This document shows positions 18,652 through 28,120 of a stretch of DNA of 64,000 nt, piece by piece (position 1 is the stretch's first letter; each line of letters starts with the position of its first letter). The stretch covers positions 1,302,001 through 1,366,000 of the forward strand of contig NZ_CP049241.1 in NCBI RefSeq assembly GCF_011046245.1, read 5' to 3'. The notes under the pieces were generated by a model, which did not search any database, was not told the DNA's origin, and saw only the letters and a program-made list of their open reading frames with translations. The stretch comes from Allorhizobium pseudoryzae (GTDB lineage Bacteria; Pseudomonadota; Alphaproteobacteria; Rhizobiales; Rhizobiaceae). The position numbers and the translations under genes are program-made.

Positions 18652-19611
18652 CTATCCGCGCTTCCGCTCAACGCAGGGCGCCATGACGCACAGCAGTTCG
18701 AAGAGGATGTTGGCGCCGGCAAGCGCCGTCATGCCGGCCAGATCGAAGGGCGGCGCGACTTCGACCACATCGGCCCCGACGATATCGACACCGGCGAGGA
18801 GACGGACCAGTTGCTGCGCCTCGCGGGTGGAAAAGCCGCCGATTTCCGGCGTGCCGGTGCCGGGCGCCATGGATGGATCGATGCTGTCGATATCGAAGGT
18901 GACATAGGTCGCGCCATCGCCGACGATCGCACGGGCTTCCGCCATCACATCGACAGCGCCGCGTTCGACGAATTCCTCCATGTAGATAATGCGGATGCCC
19001 TGGCTTTTCGCCCAATCATGGTCGGTCGTGTCATAGATCGAACCGCGGATGCCGATCTGTACCATGCGTTTCGGATCAAGAAGACCTTCTTCGATCGCCC
19101 GGCGGAAGGGCGTGCCGTGCGTATATTTGTTACCGCCGAAATAGCTGTCATTGGTGTCCGTATGCGCATCGAAATGCACCATGCCGACCGGCCGGGATTT
19201 TGCCACGGCGCGCAAGACCGGAAGCGTTGTCAGGTGATCGCCGCCGACCGAGAGCGGCAGCGCGCCGGCAGAGACAATGCCGGCAATGCCCTCTTCGATC
19301 CGCCGCAGGCCATCCATCAGGTCGATCGGATTGACCGAGACATCGCCGACATCCGCGACATTGGCGATGGAAAACGGCTCGACGCCCGAAACGTGATGGA
19401 CGCGGCGAATGAGGCTCGACTGGTTGCGCACCTCGCGCGGACCATGGCGGGCACCTGCCCTGTTCGTCGTGCCGCCATCCCAGGGAATGCCGACCAGCGC
19501 GATATCCAGGCCCGCAGCAGAGGAGACCGCAGGCAGGCGCATGAAGGTGGAATGGCCGGCAAAGCGGGGAACTTCAGCCGCATCGACGGGCTGATGGAAA
19601 GACGAGGTCAT
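18652..19611 (-). CDS. speB: Agmatinase/ureohydrolase family protein
   Basis: A 319-residue ureohydrolase of the arginase/agmatinase fold that binds two manganese ions. Metal ligands are visible in GGDH (123-126), FDAHTDT (148-153) and FDIDSIDP (239-246), followed by GTGTPEIGG. Agmatinase would give putrescine and urea from agmatine; guanidinobutyrase or another guanidino substrate cannot be excluded. The ATG giving MTSSFHQ was chosen over one 11 codons upstream because of an adjacent GGAG. A second, divergent homologue lies at 57514-58572, so the two probably differ in substrate. Confidence 0.85.
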   Translation of the reverse strand: MTSSFHQPVDAAEVPRFAGHSTFMRLPAVSSAAGLDIALVGIPWDGGTTNRAGARHGPREVRNQSSLIRRVHHVSGVEPFSIANVADVGDVSVNPIDLMDGLRRIEEGIAGIVSAGALPLSVGGDHLTTLPVLRAVAKSRPVGMVHFDAHTDTNDSYFGGNKYTHGTPFRRAIEEGLLDPKRMVQIGIRGSIYDTTDHDWAKSQGIRIIYMEEFVERGAVDVMAEARAIVGDGATYVTFDIDSIDPSMAPGTGTPEIGGFSTREAQQLVRLLAGVDIVGADVVEVAPPFDLAGMTALAGANILFELLCVMAPCVERKRG

Positions 19612-19701
19612 GGGAGGCTCCAGATGAGGACAGGCGATTGCCACCGCAGTGCAGCAGAACGCGACCCATCTGTAAATGCCGGTTTGCGACAGGCCGGGCT
19701 G

Positions 19702-20778
19702 TCAGGCATCCGGGACGTCGAACACCTCGCCGGGCCGCAAGGGCCGGAACCGCTCGGGCTTGATCTTCGCCGCCGTCAGGGCATTGCCAAGTGCGGCCAG
19801 CGGCTCCTCGATCCCCTCGTCGGTCAGTTTCACCGTGCCCCAATGATGGCCAAGCGCGTAGGAGGCCTTGGCCAACTGCATGCCCGCCACCGCCTCTTCC
19901 GGGTTCTGGTGCTGCGCCTTCATGAACCAGCGCGGCTCGTAAGCCCCGATCGGCAGGATCGCCAGCCGGAATCCGCCATGCTTTTCCGCGGCCAGCCTGT
20001 AGTTGATGCCCCCGTGGAAGCCGGTATCGCCGATATGGTAGATCTTGCCGGCATGGGTTTCGATAACGAAGGCGGCCCACAGCGCCATGCGGCGGTCATT
20101 CAGGCCGCGCGCCGACCAGTGGTGGCAGGGCTCGCAATGGAGGGTGACGTTCTTGCCGACATAGGTCTTCGCGCTCCAATCCATGACGGTGATCTTCGGA
20201 TCATCGAGCTCCGGCCCGAAGATCGCATCATTGCCGAGCGGTGTGATGAAGTGGGGACGATGTACCTCGTGCAGCTTTTTCAACGTCGCAAGGTCGAGAT
20301 GGTCATAATGATTATGCGTGACGATGACGATATCGATCGCCGGCAGATCCTCCAGGCGGATGCCGGGCTGGTTCACCCGCTTCGGGCCGGCAAAGGAAAC
20401 CGGGCTGGTGCGCTCCGACCAGACGGGGTCGGTCAGGATGTTGAGACCGGCCACTTGGATGAGCATGGAGGCATGTCCGACCATGGTGACCACCAGGCGG
20501 TTTCCCGTCACCCGCTTTTCCGGCACCGCCGGGGGAAACGGGCTCGGATAGGCTTCCGGCCAGTCGATGCTCTTGCCGTTGAAGCGCCAGCGCAGAAGAC
20601 TGCCAAACCCTGCGGGCTCTTCGCCACCCGGATTGAAGAAGCGCGTGCCATCGAAATGGTCTGAGAGCGGGCCCGTATAATAGCGATTGGCTGCCATGGC
20701 TCTCCCTGCCGCAAGCCCGCCGCTCAAAAGCGCAAGACTGCCGATTGCTGACCATTTCAAGACGTTGCGACGTTTCAT
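19702..20778 (-). CDS. MBL-fold metallo-hydrolase, NAPE-PLD-like, exported
   Basis: A 358-residue metallo-beta-lactamase-fold protein of the N-acyl-phosphatidylethanolamine phospholipase D-like group. The zinc motif THNHYDHLD lies in the middle with later ligand histidines in CHHWSARG, GDTGFHGG and GHHWGT. The N-terminus MKRRNVLKWSAIGS with a hydrophobic run ending in AMA looks like a twin-arginine signal peptide, so the enzyme is probably periplasmic or lipid-facing. The start at 20778 removes 17 unsupported upstream codons. The substrate is unknown; phospholipid hydrolysis is only an inference from the family. Confidence 0.85.
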   Translation of the reverse strand: MKRRNVLKWSAIGSLALLSGGLAAGRAMAANRYYTGPLSDHFDGTRFFNPGGEEPAGFGSLLRWRFNGKSIDWPEAYPSPFPPAVPEKRVTGNRLVVTMVGHASMLIQVAGLNILTDPVWSERTSPVSFAGPKRVNQPGIRLEDLPAIDIVIVTHNHYDHLDLATLKKLHEVHRPHFITPLGNDAIFGPELDDPKITVMDWSAKTYVGKNVTLHCEPCHHWSARGLNDRRMALWAAFVIETHAGKIYHIGDTGFHGGINYRLAAEKHGGFRLAILPIGAYEPRWFMKAQHQNPEEAVAGMQLAKASYALGHHWGTVKLTDEGIEEPLAALGNALTAAKIKPERFRPLRPGEVFDVPDA

Positions 20779-20850
20779 AAGACATCTATAGGGAGCGGTG
20801 AACACGGCTTCAACCAGCGTTACGTCCAAGCGTTCCCCTGGATCAGACTC

Positions 20851-21288
20851 TCACGCGGGCGTGATGTCGGTTCTCCCGAAATCGTCACCGACGAAGAGCA
20901 GTGGCACATCAAGCGCCTTGGCAGTGGCATAGGCAAAGCAATCGCCGAAATTGAGCTTGGCCGGGTGGCCCGTGGCACGACCAAAGTTCCGGGCTGCGTC
21001 GAGCGCGAGACGGTGCATGCCCACATCGATTGGCACTTCGGTGGCACCAATAGTGGTGAGAAACTCCTCCACATCTGCCTGCACGTCCATAAGCAGGCCT
21101 GCGGGTGTCGGAACTTGATCACCATAGATCGAAATGGCCGTCTTCCGCGCCAAACCGACAACAGCTTCATACATGGTTATGGACGAGTAATAGATTGGGT
21201 TGGAGGTCTGCCGAATTCGGTGCATCAGATCATCAGCCAAAGCCTCACGTGCAAGGATTGCGACGACGGCTGAGGCATCAACAAACAT
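20851..21288 (-). CDS. vapC: VapC-type PIN-domain ribonuclease toxin
   Basis: A 145-residue PIN-domain toxin. The acidic residues of the active site are visible as MFVDASAVVAIL at the start, a Glu in the MYEAVVG helix, and the FGDCFAYATAKAL block near the C-terminus. VapC toxins cut tRNA or rRNA. The ATG overlaps the antitoxin stop (ATGA), so expression is coupled to the antitoxin; the four additional codons upstream are disregarded. Confidence 0.92.
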   Translation of the reverse strand: MFVDASAVVAILAREALADDLMHRIRQTSNPIYYSSITMYEAVVGLARKTAISIYGDQVPTPAGLLMDVQADVEEFLTTIGATEVPIDVGMHRLALDAARNFGRATGHPAKLNFGDCFAYATAKALDVPLLFVGDDFGRTDITPA

Positions 21289-21533
21289 CAGACTTCCCAC
21301 ATGGCGTCCATGTAAGCCTTGTCGTCATAGTGGCTGGGATCTTTCCCCAGCCGCGACGCCACTCGGTCTTGAATACGACTGACTCGATCAACCAAAGGAC
21401 GCTTGTCATCGGCCCGCATCAGCTCGTTCTGCAGCGCGCGCAAAACTGCTTCGGATTTGCTCTTCGTTCCGAGGCGCCGCATGAGCTCGTCCGCCAGGGC
21501 ATCGATTTCTGCATCACGAATGAAAAGAGACAT
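21288..21533 (-). CDS. vapB: VapB-type antitoxin (PSK/Rv0623-like)
   Basis: An 81-residue antitoxin of the PSK-operon/VapB family. It opens with MSLFIRDAEIDALADEL, an N-terminal DNA-binding part, followed by a helical stretch and a C-terminal HYDDKAYMDAMWEV tail that would bind VapC. GGAGG seven bases before the ATG supports this start; a longer frame to 21608 has no similarity. Together with vapC it forms a second type II toxin-antitoxin locus in the window. Confidence 0.88.
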   Translation of the reverse strand: MSLFIRDAEIDALADELMRRLGTKSKSEAVLRALQNELMRADDKRPLVDRVSRIQDRVASRLGKDPSHYDDKAYMDAMWEV

Positions 21534-21659
21534 CACCGACCTCCGATGATTGAATATTTTCACCTTATCATATCCAAGGTCCATCGCAAAATGCCGGAAC
21601 GCTCGCAAAAACCCCTCCTACCCTTGACTCTCCCGCCCTCTTCGGGTTTAAGCGGCGCG

Positions 21660-21770
21660 ATCTGCTGAAAGTTGACGAGACTTTAGCCACCGACCGGGAC
21701 CCGTAGAGGTATAAACAGATCCCGGAGGTCAACACCCGACAGCGCGTTGCGCCCTCGGGTGCTTTTTGGT
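21660..21770 (+). ncRNA. Structured leader RNA or sRNA upstream of ffh
   Basis: The 311-base gap between vapB and ffh holds two consecutive hairpins: CCGGGA (21694-21699) with TCCCGG (21720-21725), then a terminator-like hairpin. The terminator ends about 75 bases before the ffh start, so transcripts from upstream would be attenuated or released as a short RNA of roughly 100 nucleotides. I do not recognise the family; it does not look like 4.5S RNA. Coordinates are approximate, since no promoter is obvious. Bases 21534-21659 show nothing further. Confidence 0.5.
21733..21767 (+). terminator. Terminator hairpin upstream of ffh
   Basis: CACCCGA (21733-21739) pairs with TCGGGTG (21755-21761), with an inner GCGC/GCGC pair in the loop, followed by CTTTTTGG. 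It faces ffh and precedes it by about 80 bases, so it could be an attenuator or the end of a small RNA. Confidence 0.75.
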
Positions 21771-21844
21771 TTTGCGTCTTGTTTTCCGGCTGCAGAGAAC
21801 CGACGTTTCCGGTTTCACCGGCCAACGTCTAGAAGGAAGAAACG

Positions 21845-23419
21845 ATGTTCGAAAACCTCCAGGACCGCCTTGGTTCCATCTTGAGTGGACTGACCGGCCG
21901 TGGCGCGCTCTCCGAGGCGGATGTCTCGGCAGCCCTGCGCGAGGTTCGCCGTGCGCTGCTAGAAGCGGACGTGGCGCTCGAAGTCGTTCGGGCCTTCACC
22001 GACCGGGTGCGCGAAAAGGCCGTCGGCGCGGAAGTGCTGAAGTCGATCAAGCCCGGCCAGATGGTCGTCAAGATCGTCCATGACGAGCTGATCGAGATGC
22101 TGGGCGCCGAAGGCGTGTCCATCGATCTGCATGCGCCGGCCCCCGTCGTCATCATGATGGTCGGCCTGCAGGGCTCGGGCAAGACCACCACCACCGGCAA
22201 GATCGCCAAGCGCCTGACCGAACGGGACCGCAAGAAGGTCCTGATGGCCTCGCTCGACACCCGCCGTCCGGCCGCGCAGGAACAGTTGCGCCAGCTTGGC
22301 CAGCAGACCGGCGTCGATACCCTGCCGATCATTGCCGGCCAGTCGCCGACCGACATTGCCTCGCGCGCCGTGCAGGCGGCCAAGCTCGGCGGCCATGACG
22401 TCGTCATCCTCGACACCGCCGGCCGCACGCATATCGACGAGCCGCTGATGGCCGAGATGGCGGAGATCAAGGCCCGCGCGAAGCCGCATGAAATCCTGCT
22501 CGTCGCGGACTCGCTGACCGGTCAGGACGCCGTCAATCTCGCCCGCAATTTCGACGAACGCGTCGGCATCACCGGCCTCGTTTTGACCCGCATGGACGGC
22601 GATGGCCGCGGCGGCGCAGCCCTTTCGATGCGCGCCGTCACCGGCAAGCCGATCAAGCTGATCGGTGTCGGCGAAAAGATGTCGGAACTCGAAGAGTTCC
22701 ATCCGCGCCGCATCGCAGACCGCATCCTCGGCATGGGCGACATCGTTTCGCTCGTTGAGAAGGCGGCAGAGAATATCGACGCCGACAAGGCGCGCGCCAT
22801 GGCCGAGAAGATGGCCAAGGGCAAGTTCGACCTGAACGACCTTGCCGATCAGCTGCGCCAGATGCAGTCCATGGGCGGCATGGGCGGCATCATGGGCCTG
22901 ATGCCGGGCATGGGCGGCATGAAGGACAAGCTGGCGGCTGCCGGCTTGAACGACAAGATGTTCGCCCGCCAGATCGCCATCATTCAGTCGATGACCAAGG
23001 CCGAGCGCGCCAATCCGGACCTTCTCAAGCATTCCCGCAAGAAGCGTATCGCGGCTGGCTCCGGCACGGATGCCGCCGAGATCAACAAGCTGCTGAAGAT
23101 GCACCGCCAGATGGCCGACATGATGAAAGCCATGGGGGCTAAGGGCAAGGGCGGTATCATGAAGCAGATGATGGGCGGCCTGGCCGGCAAGATGGGACTT
23201 GGCGGCATGGGTGGAATGGGCGGCATGCCCGACCTGTCGAAGATGGACCCGAAGCAGCTGGAAGCGCTCGCCAAGCAGGCCGAAGCCGCCGGTATGAAGC
23301 CGGGCTCGATGCCGGGTCTGCCGGGTGGAATGGGCGGCAGCCTGCCGGGTCTCGGCGCGCCGAAACTGCCGGGTCTCGGTGGCCTTCCGGGCCTGCCCGG
23401 CATGCCGAAGAAGAAATGA
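21845..23419 (+). CDS. ffh: Signal recognition particle protein Ffh
   Basis: A 524-residue SRP GTPase that binds signal sequences and 4.5S RNA. The N domain is followed by G1 GLQGSGKTT near 107, DTRRPAAQEQL, DTAGR and TRMDGDGRGG motifs; the C-terminal M domain is rich in methionine and glycine from about residue 330 and ends with a long GMGGMP/LPGLGG-type tail, longer than in E. coli. AGAAGGAAGAAACG precedes the ATG. It leads the block ffh - chorismate mutase - rpsP. Its receptor gene ftsY is also in the window. Confidence 0.97.
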   Translation: MFENLQDRLGSILSGLTGRGALSEADVSAALREVRRALLEADVALEVVRAFTDRVREKAVGAEVLKSIKPGQMVVKIVHDELIEMLGAEGVSIDLHAPAPVVIMMVGLQGSGKTTTTGKIAKRLTERDRKKVLMASLDTRRPAAQEQLRQLGQQTGVDTLPIIAGQSPTDIASRAVQAAKLGGHDVVILDTAGRTHIDEPLMAEMAEIKARAKPHEILLVADSLTGQDAVNLARNFDERVGITGLVLTRMDGDGRGGAALSMRAVTGKPIKLIGVGEKMSELEEFHPRRIADRILGMGDIVSLVEKAAENIDADKARAMAEKMAKGKFDLNDLADQLRQMQSMGGMGGIMGLMPGMGGMKDKLAAAGLNDKMFARQIAIIQSMTKAERANPDLLKHSRKKRIAAGSGTDAAEINKLLKMHRQMADMMKAMGAKGKGGIMKQMMGGLAGKMGLGGMGGMGGMPDLSKMDPKQLEALAKQAEAAGMKPGSMPGLPGGMGGSLPGLGAPKLPGLGGLPGLPGMPKKK

Positions 23420-23435
23420 AGTGGGAGGGGTAAGG

Positions 23436-23756
23436 ATGATCGATCCGAACGTGAAGGAACAGCTCGGCAAATATCGCCAGTCGATCGACAACATCGATGC
23501 GGCGCTCGTGCACATGCTGGCCGAACGGTTTCGCTGCACCAAGGAAGTCGGCATCCTGAAAGCCAAGTTCGATTTGCCGCCGGCAGACCCGGCGCGCGAG
23601 GAATACCAGATCGAGCGGCTGCGTCGCCTCGCACACGACGCGCAGCTCGATCCGGATTTTGCGGAAAAATTCCTGAACTTCATCATCAAGGAAGTCATCC
23701 GCCATCATGAAGCCATTGCCGCCGAACATGGCGGCGTCATCGAAAAGACCGCCTGA
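23436..23756 (+). CDS. Chorismate mutase (AroQ type)
   Basis: A 106-residue monofunctional AroQ-type chorismate mutase converting chorismate to prephenate in phenylalanine and tyrosine synthesis. It has the all-helical pattern with the [23 protein letters not shown] helix carrying the substrate-binding arginines, the VGILKAK lysine, and a C-terminal helix with KEVIRHHE. The ATG preceded by GGGAGGGG is the right start; the frame continues into ffh. Insertion between ffh and rpsP is a feature of Rhizobiales genomes. Confidence 0.92.
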   Translation: MIDPNVKEQLGKYRQSIDNIDAALVHMLAERFRCTKEVGILKAKFDLPPADPAREEYQIERLRRLAHDAQLDPDFAEKFLNFIIKEVIRHHEAIAAEHGGVIEKTA

Positions 23757-23823
23757 CGGCGGCCTCAACAACAGCCGGACCGTCGAAGAGGACGGCCTGA
23801 ACAGAAAACCGAAGGAGTTAGAA

Positions 23824-24186
23824 ATGTCCCTGAAGATCCGTCTCGCCCGTGGTGGTTCCAAGAAGCGCCCGTACTACCACGTCGTCGTTGCCGACGCCCG
23901 CGCCCCGCGCGATGGCCGTTTCATCGCAACGATCGGCTCCTGGAACCCGATGCTGGCCAAGGACAACGCAGAGCGCGTAACGCTCGACGCCGACGCCATC
24001 AAGGCCTGGATTGCCAAGGGCGCACAGCCGACCGACCGCGTTCTGCGCTTCATGGCAGAAGCAGGCCTGGCCGAGCGCGACGCCCGCAGCAACCCGACCA
24101 AGGCACAGCCGGGCAAGAAGGCCGTTGAGCGCGCCAAGGAAAAGGCTGCCAAGGCTGCCGAAGCCGCTGACGCTGCTGCTGAATAA
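23824..24186 (+). CDS. rpsP: 30S ribosomal protein S16
   Basis: A 120-residue S16, a small-subunit assembly protein. It begins [26 protein letters not shown], the conserved S16 core, and has an alanine/lysine-rich C-terminal extension of about 30 residues typical of alphaproteobacteria. GAAGGAG precedes the ATG. A terminator hairpin follows, yet rimM and trmD lie just downstream as in most bacteria. Confidence 0.97.
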   Translation: MSLKIRLARGGSKKRPYYHVVVADARAPRDGRFIATIGSWNPMLAKDNAERVTLDADAIKAWIAKGAQPTDRVLRFMAEAGLAERDARSNPTKAQPGKKAVERAKEKAAKAAEAADAAAE

Positions 24187-24213
24187 TTCGCCCGCATACG
24201 GCGTTTGATCCTG

Positions 24214-24255
24214 GAACGGGTGGCATGGCGACATGCCGCCCGTTCTTGCGTTTTC
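24214..24255 (+). terminator. Hairpin terminator after rpsP
   Basis: GAACGGG-T-GGCAT pairs with ATGCC-G-CCCGTTC around a six-base loop (24214-24245), followed by TTGCGTTTTC. It separates rpsP from rimM. Confidence 0.8.
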
Positions 24256-24320
24256 AACTCAACTGTTTTCAAGCCCTGCGATAGATTGTAGAGCATCGGC
24301 AAACCGAACAGGGAGCGACC

Positions 24321-24920
24321 ATGGCGAAGCTGGAGAACCCGATCCTGATGGCGACGATCGGCGCAGCGCAAGGTCTGCGCGGCGAGGTGCGCGTGCGCCC
24401 CTTCACCGCCGATCCGCTGGCGCTCGGGGATTACGGCAACCTGCACAGCGAAGACGGTCGCATCTTCGAGATCCTCGAACTGCGCGAAGCGAAGAACGTC
24501 GTGATCGTCCGGTTCCGCGGCATCAATGATCGAAATGCCGCCGAGGCCCTGAACGGGCTCGAACTCTTCATCGAGCGCGACAACCTGCCGGACGAGGAAC
24601 TGGACGACGACGAGTTCTACTACGCGGATCTTGAGGGTCTGGAAGCGGTGGATGCCGACGGCAACAGCTACGGGCAGGTGAGCGGTGTGTTCGATTTCGG
24701 CGCCGGCGACCTTCTCGAACTGAAAGGCGCGGGACGCCGCCCGACACTCATTCCCTTTTCGGAAGCCGCCGTTCTGGAAATCGATCTCGAAGCCGGCAGG
24801 ATCCTGGTCGATCCGATGGCCGCCGGCCTGATCGACCCGCCGGGCGAGGAAAAGGACGAAGCCGCCCCAAAGGGCGACAAGCCGAAACGCAGCCGCAAGC
24901 CGAAGGGCGACACGGAGTGA
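24321..24920 (+). CDS. rimM: Ribosome maturation factor RimM
   Basis: A 199-residue 16S rRNA processing factor that binds S19 during 30S assembly. The N-terminal beta-barrel begins [22 protein letters not shown]; the PRC-barrel domain includes [13 protein letters not shown] and ends near [11 protein letters not shown] charged C-terminal tail rich in lysine and aspartate extends about 35 residues past the usual end. GGGAGCGACC precedes the ATG. Its stop overlaps the trmD GTG start. Confidence 0.95.
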   Translation: MAKLENPILMATIGAAQGLRGEVRVRPFTADPLALGDYGNLHSEDGRIFEILELREAKNVVIVRFRGINDRNAAEALNGLELFIERDNLPDEELDDDEFYYADLEGLEAVDADGNSYGQVSGVFDFGAGDLLELKGAGRRPTLIPFSEAAVLEIDLEAGRILVDPMAAGLIDPPGEEKDEAAPKGDKPKRSRKPKGDTE

Positions 24921-25642
24921 GTGCTCCCATCGCCTTTCGCGCCACGATCCTGACGCTCTATCCGGACATGTTTCCCGGCCATCTAGGCCATTCGCTGGCC
25001 GGCAAGGCGATGGAACGCGGCGACTGGTCGCTGGATACGGTGCAGATCCGGGATTTTGCCGAGGATCGGCACCGGACGGTAGATGACACGCCCGCCGGCG
25101 GCGGCGCCGGCATGGTGCTGAAGCCGGACATCCTTGCCAAGGCAATCGATTCCGTTGCCGATGATAGCCGGCCCCGCCTGCTGATGAGCCCGCGCGGCAA
25201 GCCGCTGTCACAGAAACGCGTTCGCGAGCTGGCCGAAGGGGATGGCGTCGTCATCGTCTGCGGCCGTTTCGAAGGCGTTGATCAGCGGGTGATCGATGCA
25301 CGCCGGCTGGAGGAGGTCTCGATCGGCGACTACATTCTCTCCGGCGGCGAACCAGCGGCTCTCACGCTGCTCGATGCGGTGGTGCGCGTGCTGCCGGGCG
25401 TGATGGGCAACAGCGCGTCCGGAACGCACGAGAGTTTTGAAACGGGGCTGCTGGAACACCCCCATTACACGCGGCCGCAGGACTTCGAAGGCATGACCAT
25501 TCCGGCGGTCCTCACCTCCGGCAATCATGCGGCGATCGAAAAATGGCGGCAGGAACAGGCGCTGGCACTGACGAGGGAGCGCCGTCCGGATCTTCTCGAC
25601 CAGGACCGCGCTCGAAAAGCGGCTCAGCCGGTCACGAAGTAA
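24917..25642 (+). CDS. trmD: tRNA (guanine-N1-)-methyltransferase TrmD
   Basis: A 241-residue SPOUT methyltransferase that makes m1G37 in tRNAs reading CNN codons. The trefoil knot is seen in [23 protein letters not shown] and the [14 protein letters not shown] segment. It starts with GTG overlapping the rimM stop. Its last 19 bases overlap the 3' end of the convergent TSUP permease gene. rplS, its usual downstream partner, is separated from it by that permease. Confidence 0.96.
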   Translation: MSAPIAFRATILTLYPDMFPGHLGHSLAGKAMERGDWSLDTVQIRDFAEDRHRTVDDTPAGGGAGMVLKPDILAKAIDSVADDSRPRLLMSPRGKPLSQKRVRELAEGDGVVIVCGRFEGVDQRVIDARRLEEVSIGDYILSGGEPAALTLLDAVVRVLPGVMGNSASGTHESFETGLLEHPHYTRPQDFEGMTIPAVLTSGNHAAIEKWRQEQALALTRERRPDLLDQDRARKAAQPVTK

Positions 25643-26370
25643 TAGATCGTCAGAGCCACACCGACCGCCACAACGATCATCCGCATGATGCCCTGCGGCA
25701 CGCGCCGGGCCAGCCAGACGCCGGAATAGCCGCCGGCGGCAACGGCGGGGATCATCACGACCGCCTCCGGCCAGGCGACGACGCCGCCACTGACGAAGAC
25801 GACGATGGCCACGGCGGCAATCACCGTCGCCAGGAGATTCTTCAGCGCGTTCAGGTGATGATAGCTGCCACCGGTGGTGAGACCCAGCACGGCCAGCATC
25901 ATGATGCCCATGCCGGCGCCGAAGAAGCCGCCATAGATCGAGGTGACGAACTGGCCGACGAGGCTGGATAAGGAACTGGCTGACCTTTCTTCAGACGCCT
26001 TGGGCTTCAGAAACGGTCCGGCAGCAAAAATGGCCGTTGCGCCCGCCAGCAGCCAGGGCACCAGCGCCCGGAAGGACGGGTTGTCGAGCGCCAGCAGGAT
26101 CAGCGCGCCGCCGAGACCGCCGAGTGCCGAGACGACGGTGAGCGCAATCGCACTGCGCCAGCTCTTGGCAATCTCCTTTCGGTAGGCAAGCGTCGAGGTG
26201 ACGTAACCGGGAAACTGGACGATCGAGGAGGTGGCATTGGCGGAGATCGGCGGAATGCCGGCCAGTGTCAGGGCACCAAAGGTCAGGAACGTGCCGCCGC
26301 CGGCAATCGCATTGACTGCACCGGAAAGAAAGCCTGCCGCAAACAGCAGACCGATCATTGCAAATGTCAT
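25624..26370 (-). CDS. TSUP (TauE/SafE) family membrane permease
   Basis: A 248-residue permease of the 4-toluene sulfonate uptake family, with about eight hydrophobic helices and the two glycine-rich repeats [14 protein letters not shown] and [13 protein letters not shown] typical of the family. Members move sulfonates, sulfite or other small anions; the substrate here is unknown. The ATG giving MTFAMIGLL was chosen; 46 upstream codons lack similarity. It is inserted, on the opposite strand, between trmD and rplS, which are more often adjacent, and it overlaps trmD tail to tail. Confidence 0.88.
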   Translation of the reverse strand: MTFAMIGLLFAAGFLSGAVNAIAGGGTFLTFGALTLAGIPPISANATSSIVQFPGYVTSTLAYRKEIAKSWRSAIALTVVSALGGLGGALILLALDNPSFRALVPWLLAGATAIFAAGPFLKPKASEERSASSLSSLVGQFVTSIYGGFFGAGMGIMMLAVLGLTTGGSYHHLNALKNLLATVIAAVAIVVFVSGGVVAWPEAVVMIPAVAAGGYSGVWLARRVPQGIMRMIVVAVGVALTIYYFVTG

Positions 26371-26647
26371 CAAGGTGTCCTCCCAAACGCCTGACAGAGC
26401 ACATATCGGCCAAGGTGATCCGCGACAAGGGCCGATACGCGGCATCTTTTCGTCAGATTCACACGGGATGCGGGGTGACAAGCGGGACAGTATCGTGTAA
26501 TGGCCCACGCGGAAATGGGATAAATTCCCGTTGACCGAAACAAAGAATGGCGAACCCGCTCCTGCCCCAACCGGGCACTCATCCGAGGTTATCCAAGGAT
26601 GAAGACGTTGAGCGCTCTGGCTGTTTCAGAAGAACTCAGAGGTTAAC

Positions 26648-27160
26648 ATGACCAACATTATCGCTCAGTTGGAAGCCGAACAGGCTGCCAAGATCGAAGC
26701 CAAGCGCAAGCTGCCGGAATTTTCTCCGGGCGACACCGTCCGCGTCAACGTGAAGGTGACGGAAGGCAACCGTACCCGCGTTCAGGCCTATGAAGGCGTC
26801 TGCATCGCCCGTTCGGGTGGCGGCATCAACGAAAGCTTCACCGTTCGCAAGATCTCCTACGGCGAAGGCGTCGAGCGCGTATTCCCGGTTTATTCGCCGA
26901 TGGTTGAAGGCGTCGAAGTGATCCGTCGTGGTAAGGTTCGCCGCGCGAAGCTCTACTACCTGCGCGACCGTCGCGGTAAGTCGGCTCGTATCGTCGAAAA
27001 TACCAACACCCGCACCCGCAAGCTCAACGAAGCCGAACGCGCTGCCGCTGCTGAAGAGCGCGCACGTATCGAAGCTGAAAAGGTTGCAGCAGCCCAGGCT
27101 CTGGCCGCCGAAAAGGCAGCAGCAGAAGCCGCAAAGGCAGCGGAAGCTTCTGCAGAATAA
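26648..27160 (+). CDS. rplS: 50S ribosomal protein L19
   Basis: A 170-residue L19, located at the 30S-50S interface. The core from [12 protein letters not shown] through [18 protein letters not shown] is standard; the last 50 residues are an alanine/glutamate-rich helix extension common in Rhizobiales. AGAGGT lies upstream of the ATG. The 277-base upstream gap contains a small TCATCC/GGATGA hairpin, but no promoter is certain. A strong terminator follows. Confidence 0.97.
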   Translation: MTNIIAQLEAEQAAKIEAKRKLPEFSPGDTVRVNVKVTEGNRTRVQAYEGVCIARSGGGINESFTVRKISYGEGVERVFPVYSPMVEGVEVIRRGKVRRAKLYYLRDRRGKSARIVENTNTRTRKLNEAERAAAAEERARIEAEKVAAAQALAAEKAAAEAAKAAEASAE

Positions 27161-27183
27161 GCATCCCTTCCGGGTTGCAATCG

Positions 27184-27211
27184 AAGGCGGGCCGCAAAGC
27201 CCGCCTTTTTT
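27184..27211 (+). terminator. Rho-independent terminator of rplS
   Basis: AAGGCGGGC (27184-27192) pairs perfectly with GCCCGCCTT (27199-27207), followed by further T residues, 24 bases after the rplS stop. Confidence 0.93.
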
Positions 27212-27234
27212 CATGCGCCGTTTAATGGCCTTTT

Positions 27235-28050
27235 TCAGGGGGTGCCTGCGTCCCGCAGCAGCGCGGAAAGGTCGTTCAGGATCGCCGTGCGGGCTCTGGC
27301 GCTTGGCGAATCCGCTTGCTTCTTCTCATCTTGAATCAGTTGGGCGAACACGATCTTCCGCTCTCCCCGCTCTGCAACGCCGACGAACCATCCCCAGGGA
27401 CGCGCATAGTCAAAAGCGCCCGTCGCGGATCGGGGATAGGCCATGCCGGTCTTTCCCTTCACCTGCCAGCCCGTCGCGGCAATCGGAAACGTCTCCATCG
27501 ACGCAAGCGCCTGTTCCATCGCCTCCGGCTTGACCGGAAGCGTGCGCTTGGCGAGCTTTGTGAGAAACGCCACCTGCTCCTCCGGCGAGATCTTCAGAGA
27601 GGACGCAATCCACGCACGATCAAGCCCGTTGTTCTTTCCGGCATCTCCGGAAAAGTCGGCGTTTCCATAGTCGAAGCGGCGCGCATACTCCGTCAGGATC
27701 TTTTCGCCCAGCGCATGGGTGATGCGCTGCGAGTACCAGACCACGGAATATCTCAGCCACCGCTCGGGATCGGTCGGCCTTTTCCAATCCGCTCCACCCC
27801 AATCGGGATCGCCCTTCTTGAATGTCAGCACCGGCTCATGCGGCGTTTTCAGAAAGCCCGAATCGAAACCGATGACGGCCAGCGGGATCTTGAAGGTGGA
27901 GGCGGGCGTGACACGTGTCGCGCAGTCTCCCTCCTGTTTGAGCACCTTGCCGTTTCCGGCATCGGCAACCAGGGTGCACACGGTCTTCGCCTGCGCGGGC
28001 ATGACCGCAGCACTGGCCAGAACTGCGGCCGCAGCCAGATAGATACGCAT
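27235..28050 (-). CDS. Class D (OXA-type) beta-lactamase
   Basis: A 271-residue serine beta-lactamase of class D with a cleavable signal peptide ending near AQA at residue 21. All family motifs are present: the catalytic STFK at 51-54, SVV at 102-104, YGN at 128-130 and KTG at 200-202 preceded by WQVKG. The lysine of STFK would be the carbamylated base. Length matches OXA enzymes. It lies in core chromosome between rplS and an NTF2-like gene, without mobile elements, so it is probably an intrinsic species gene rather than an acquired resistance gene. Its hydrolytic spectrum cannot be read from the sequence. Confidence 0.92.
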   Translation of the reverse strand: MRIYLAAAAVLASAAVMPAQAKTVCTLVADAGNGKVLKQEGDCATRVTPASTFKIPLAVIGFDSGFLKTPHEPVLTFKKGDPDWGGADWKRPTDPERWLRYSVVWYSQRITHALGEKILTEYARRFDYGNADFSGDAGKNNGLDRAWIASSLKISPEEQVAFLTKLAKRTLPVKPEAMEQALASMETFPIAATGWQVKGKTGMAYPRSATGAFDYARPWGWFVGVAERGERKIVFAQLIQDEKKQADSPSARARTAILNDLSALLRDAGTP

Positions 28051-28120
28051 GAAATCGTCGCTCCTCTCGTACGTGCAGGCTGGTCTTCGCCGGACAAGGT
28101 GACGAGAAAGCGACGCGGCA

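Noticed and set aside
18319-20664. 781-codon plus-strand frame across dapF, speB and the MBL gene
   Set aside because: It runs through three real minus-strand genes and their gaps; no domain is recognisable.
21660-21770. 4.5S SRP RNA gene next to ffh
   Set aside because: The hairpins lack the SRP GGAA tetraloop and internal-loop pattern.
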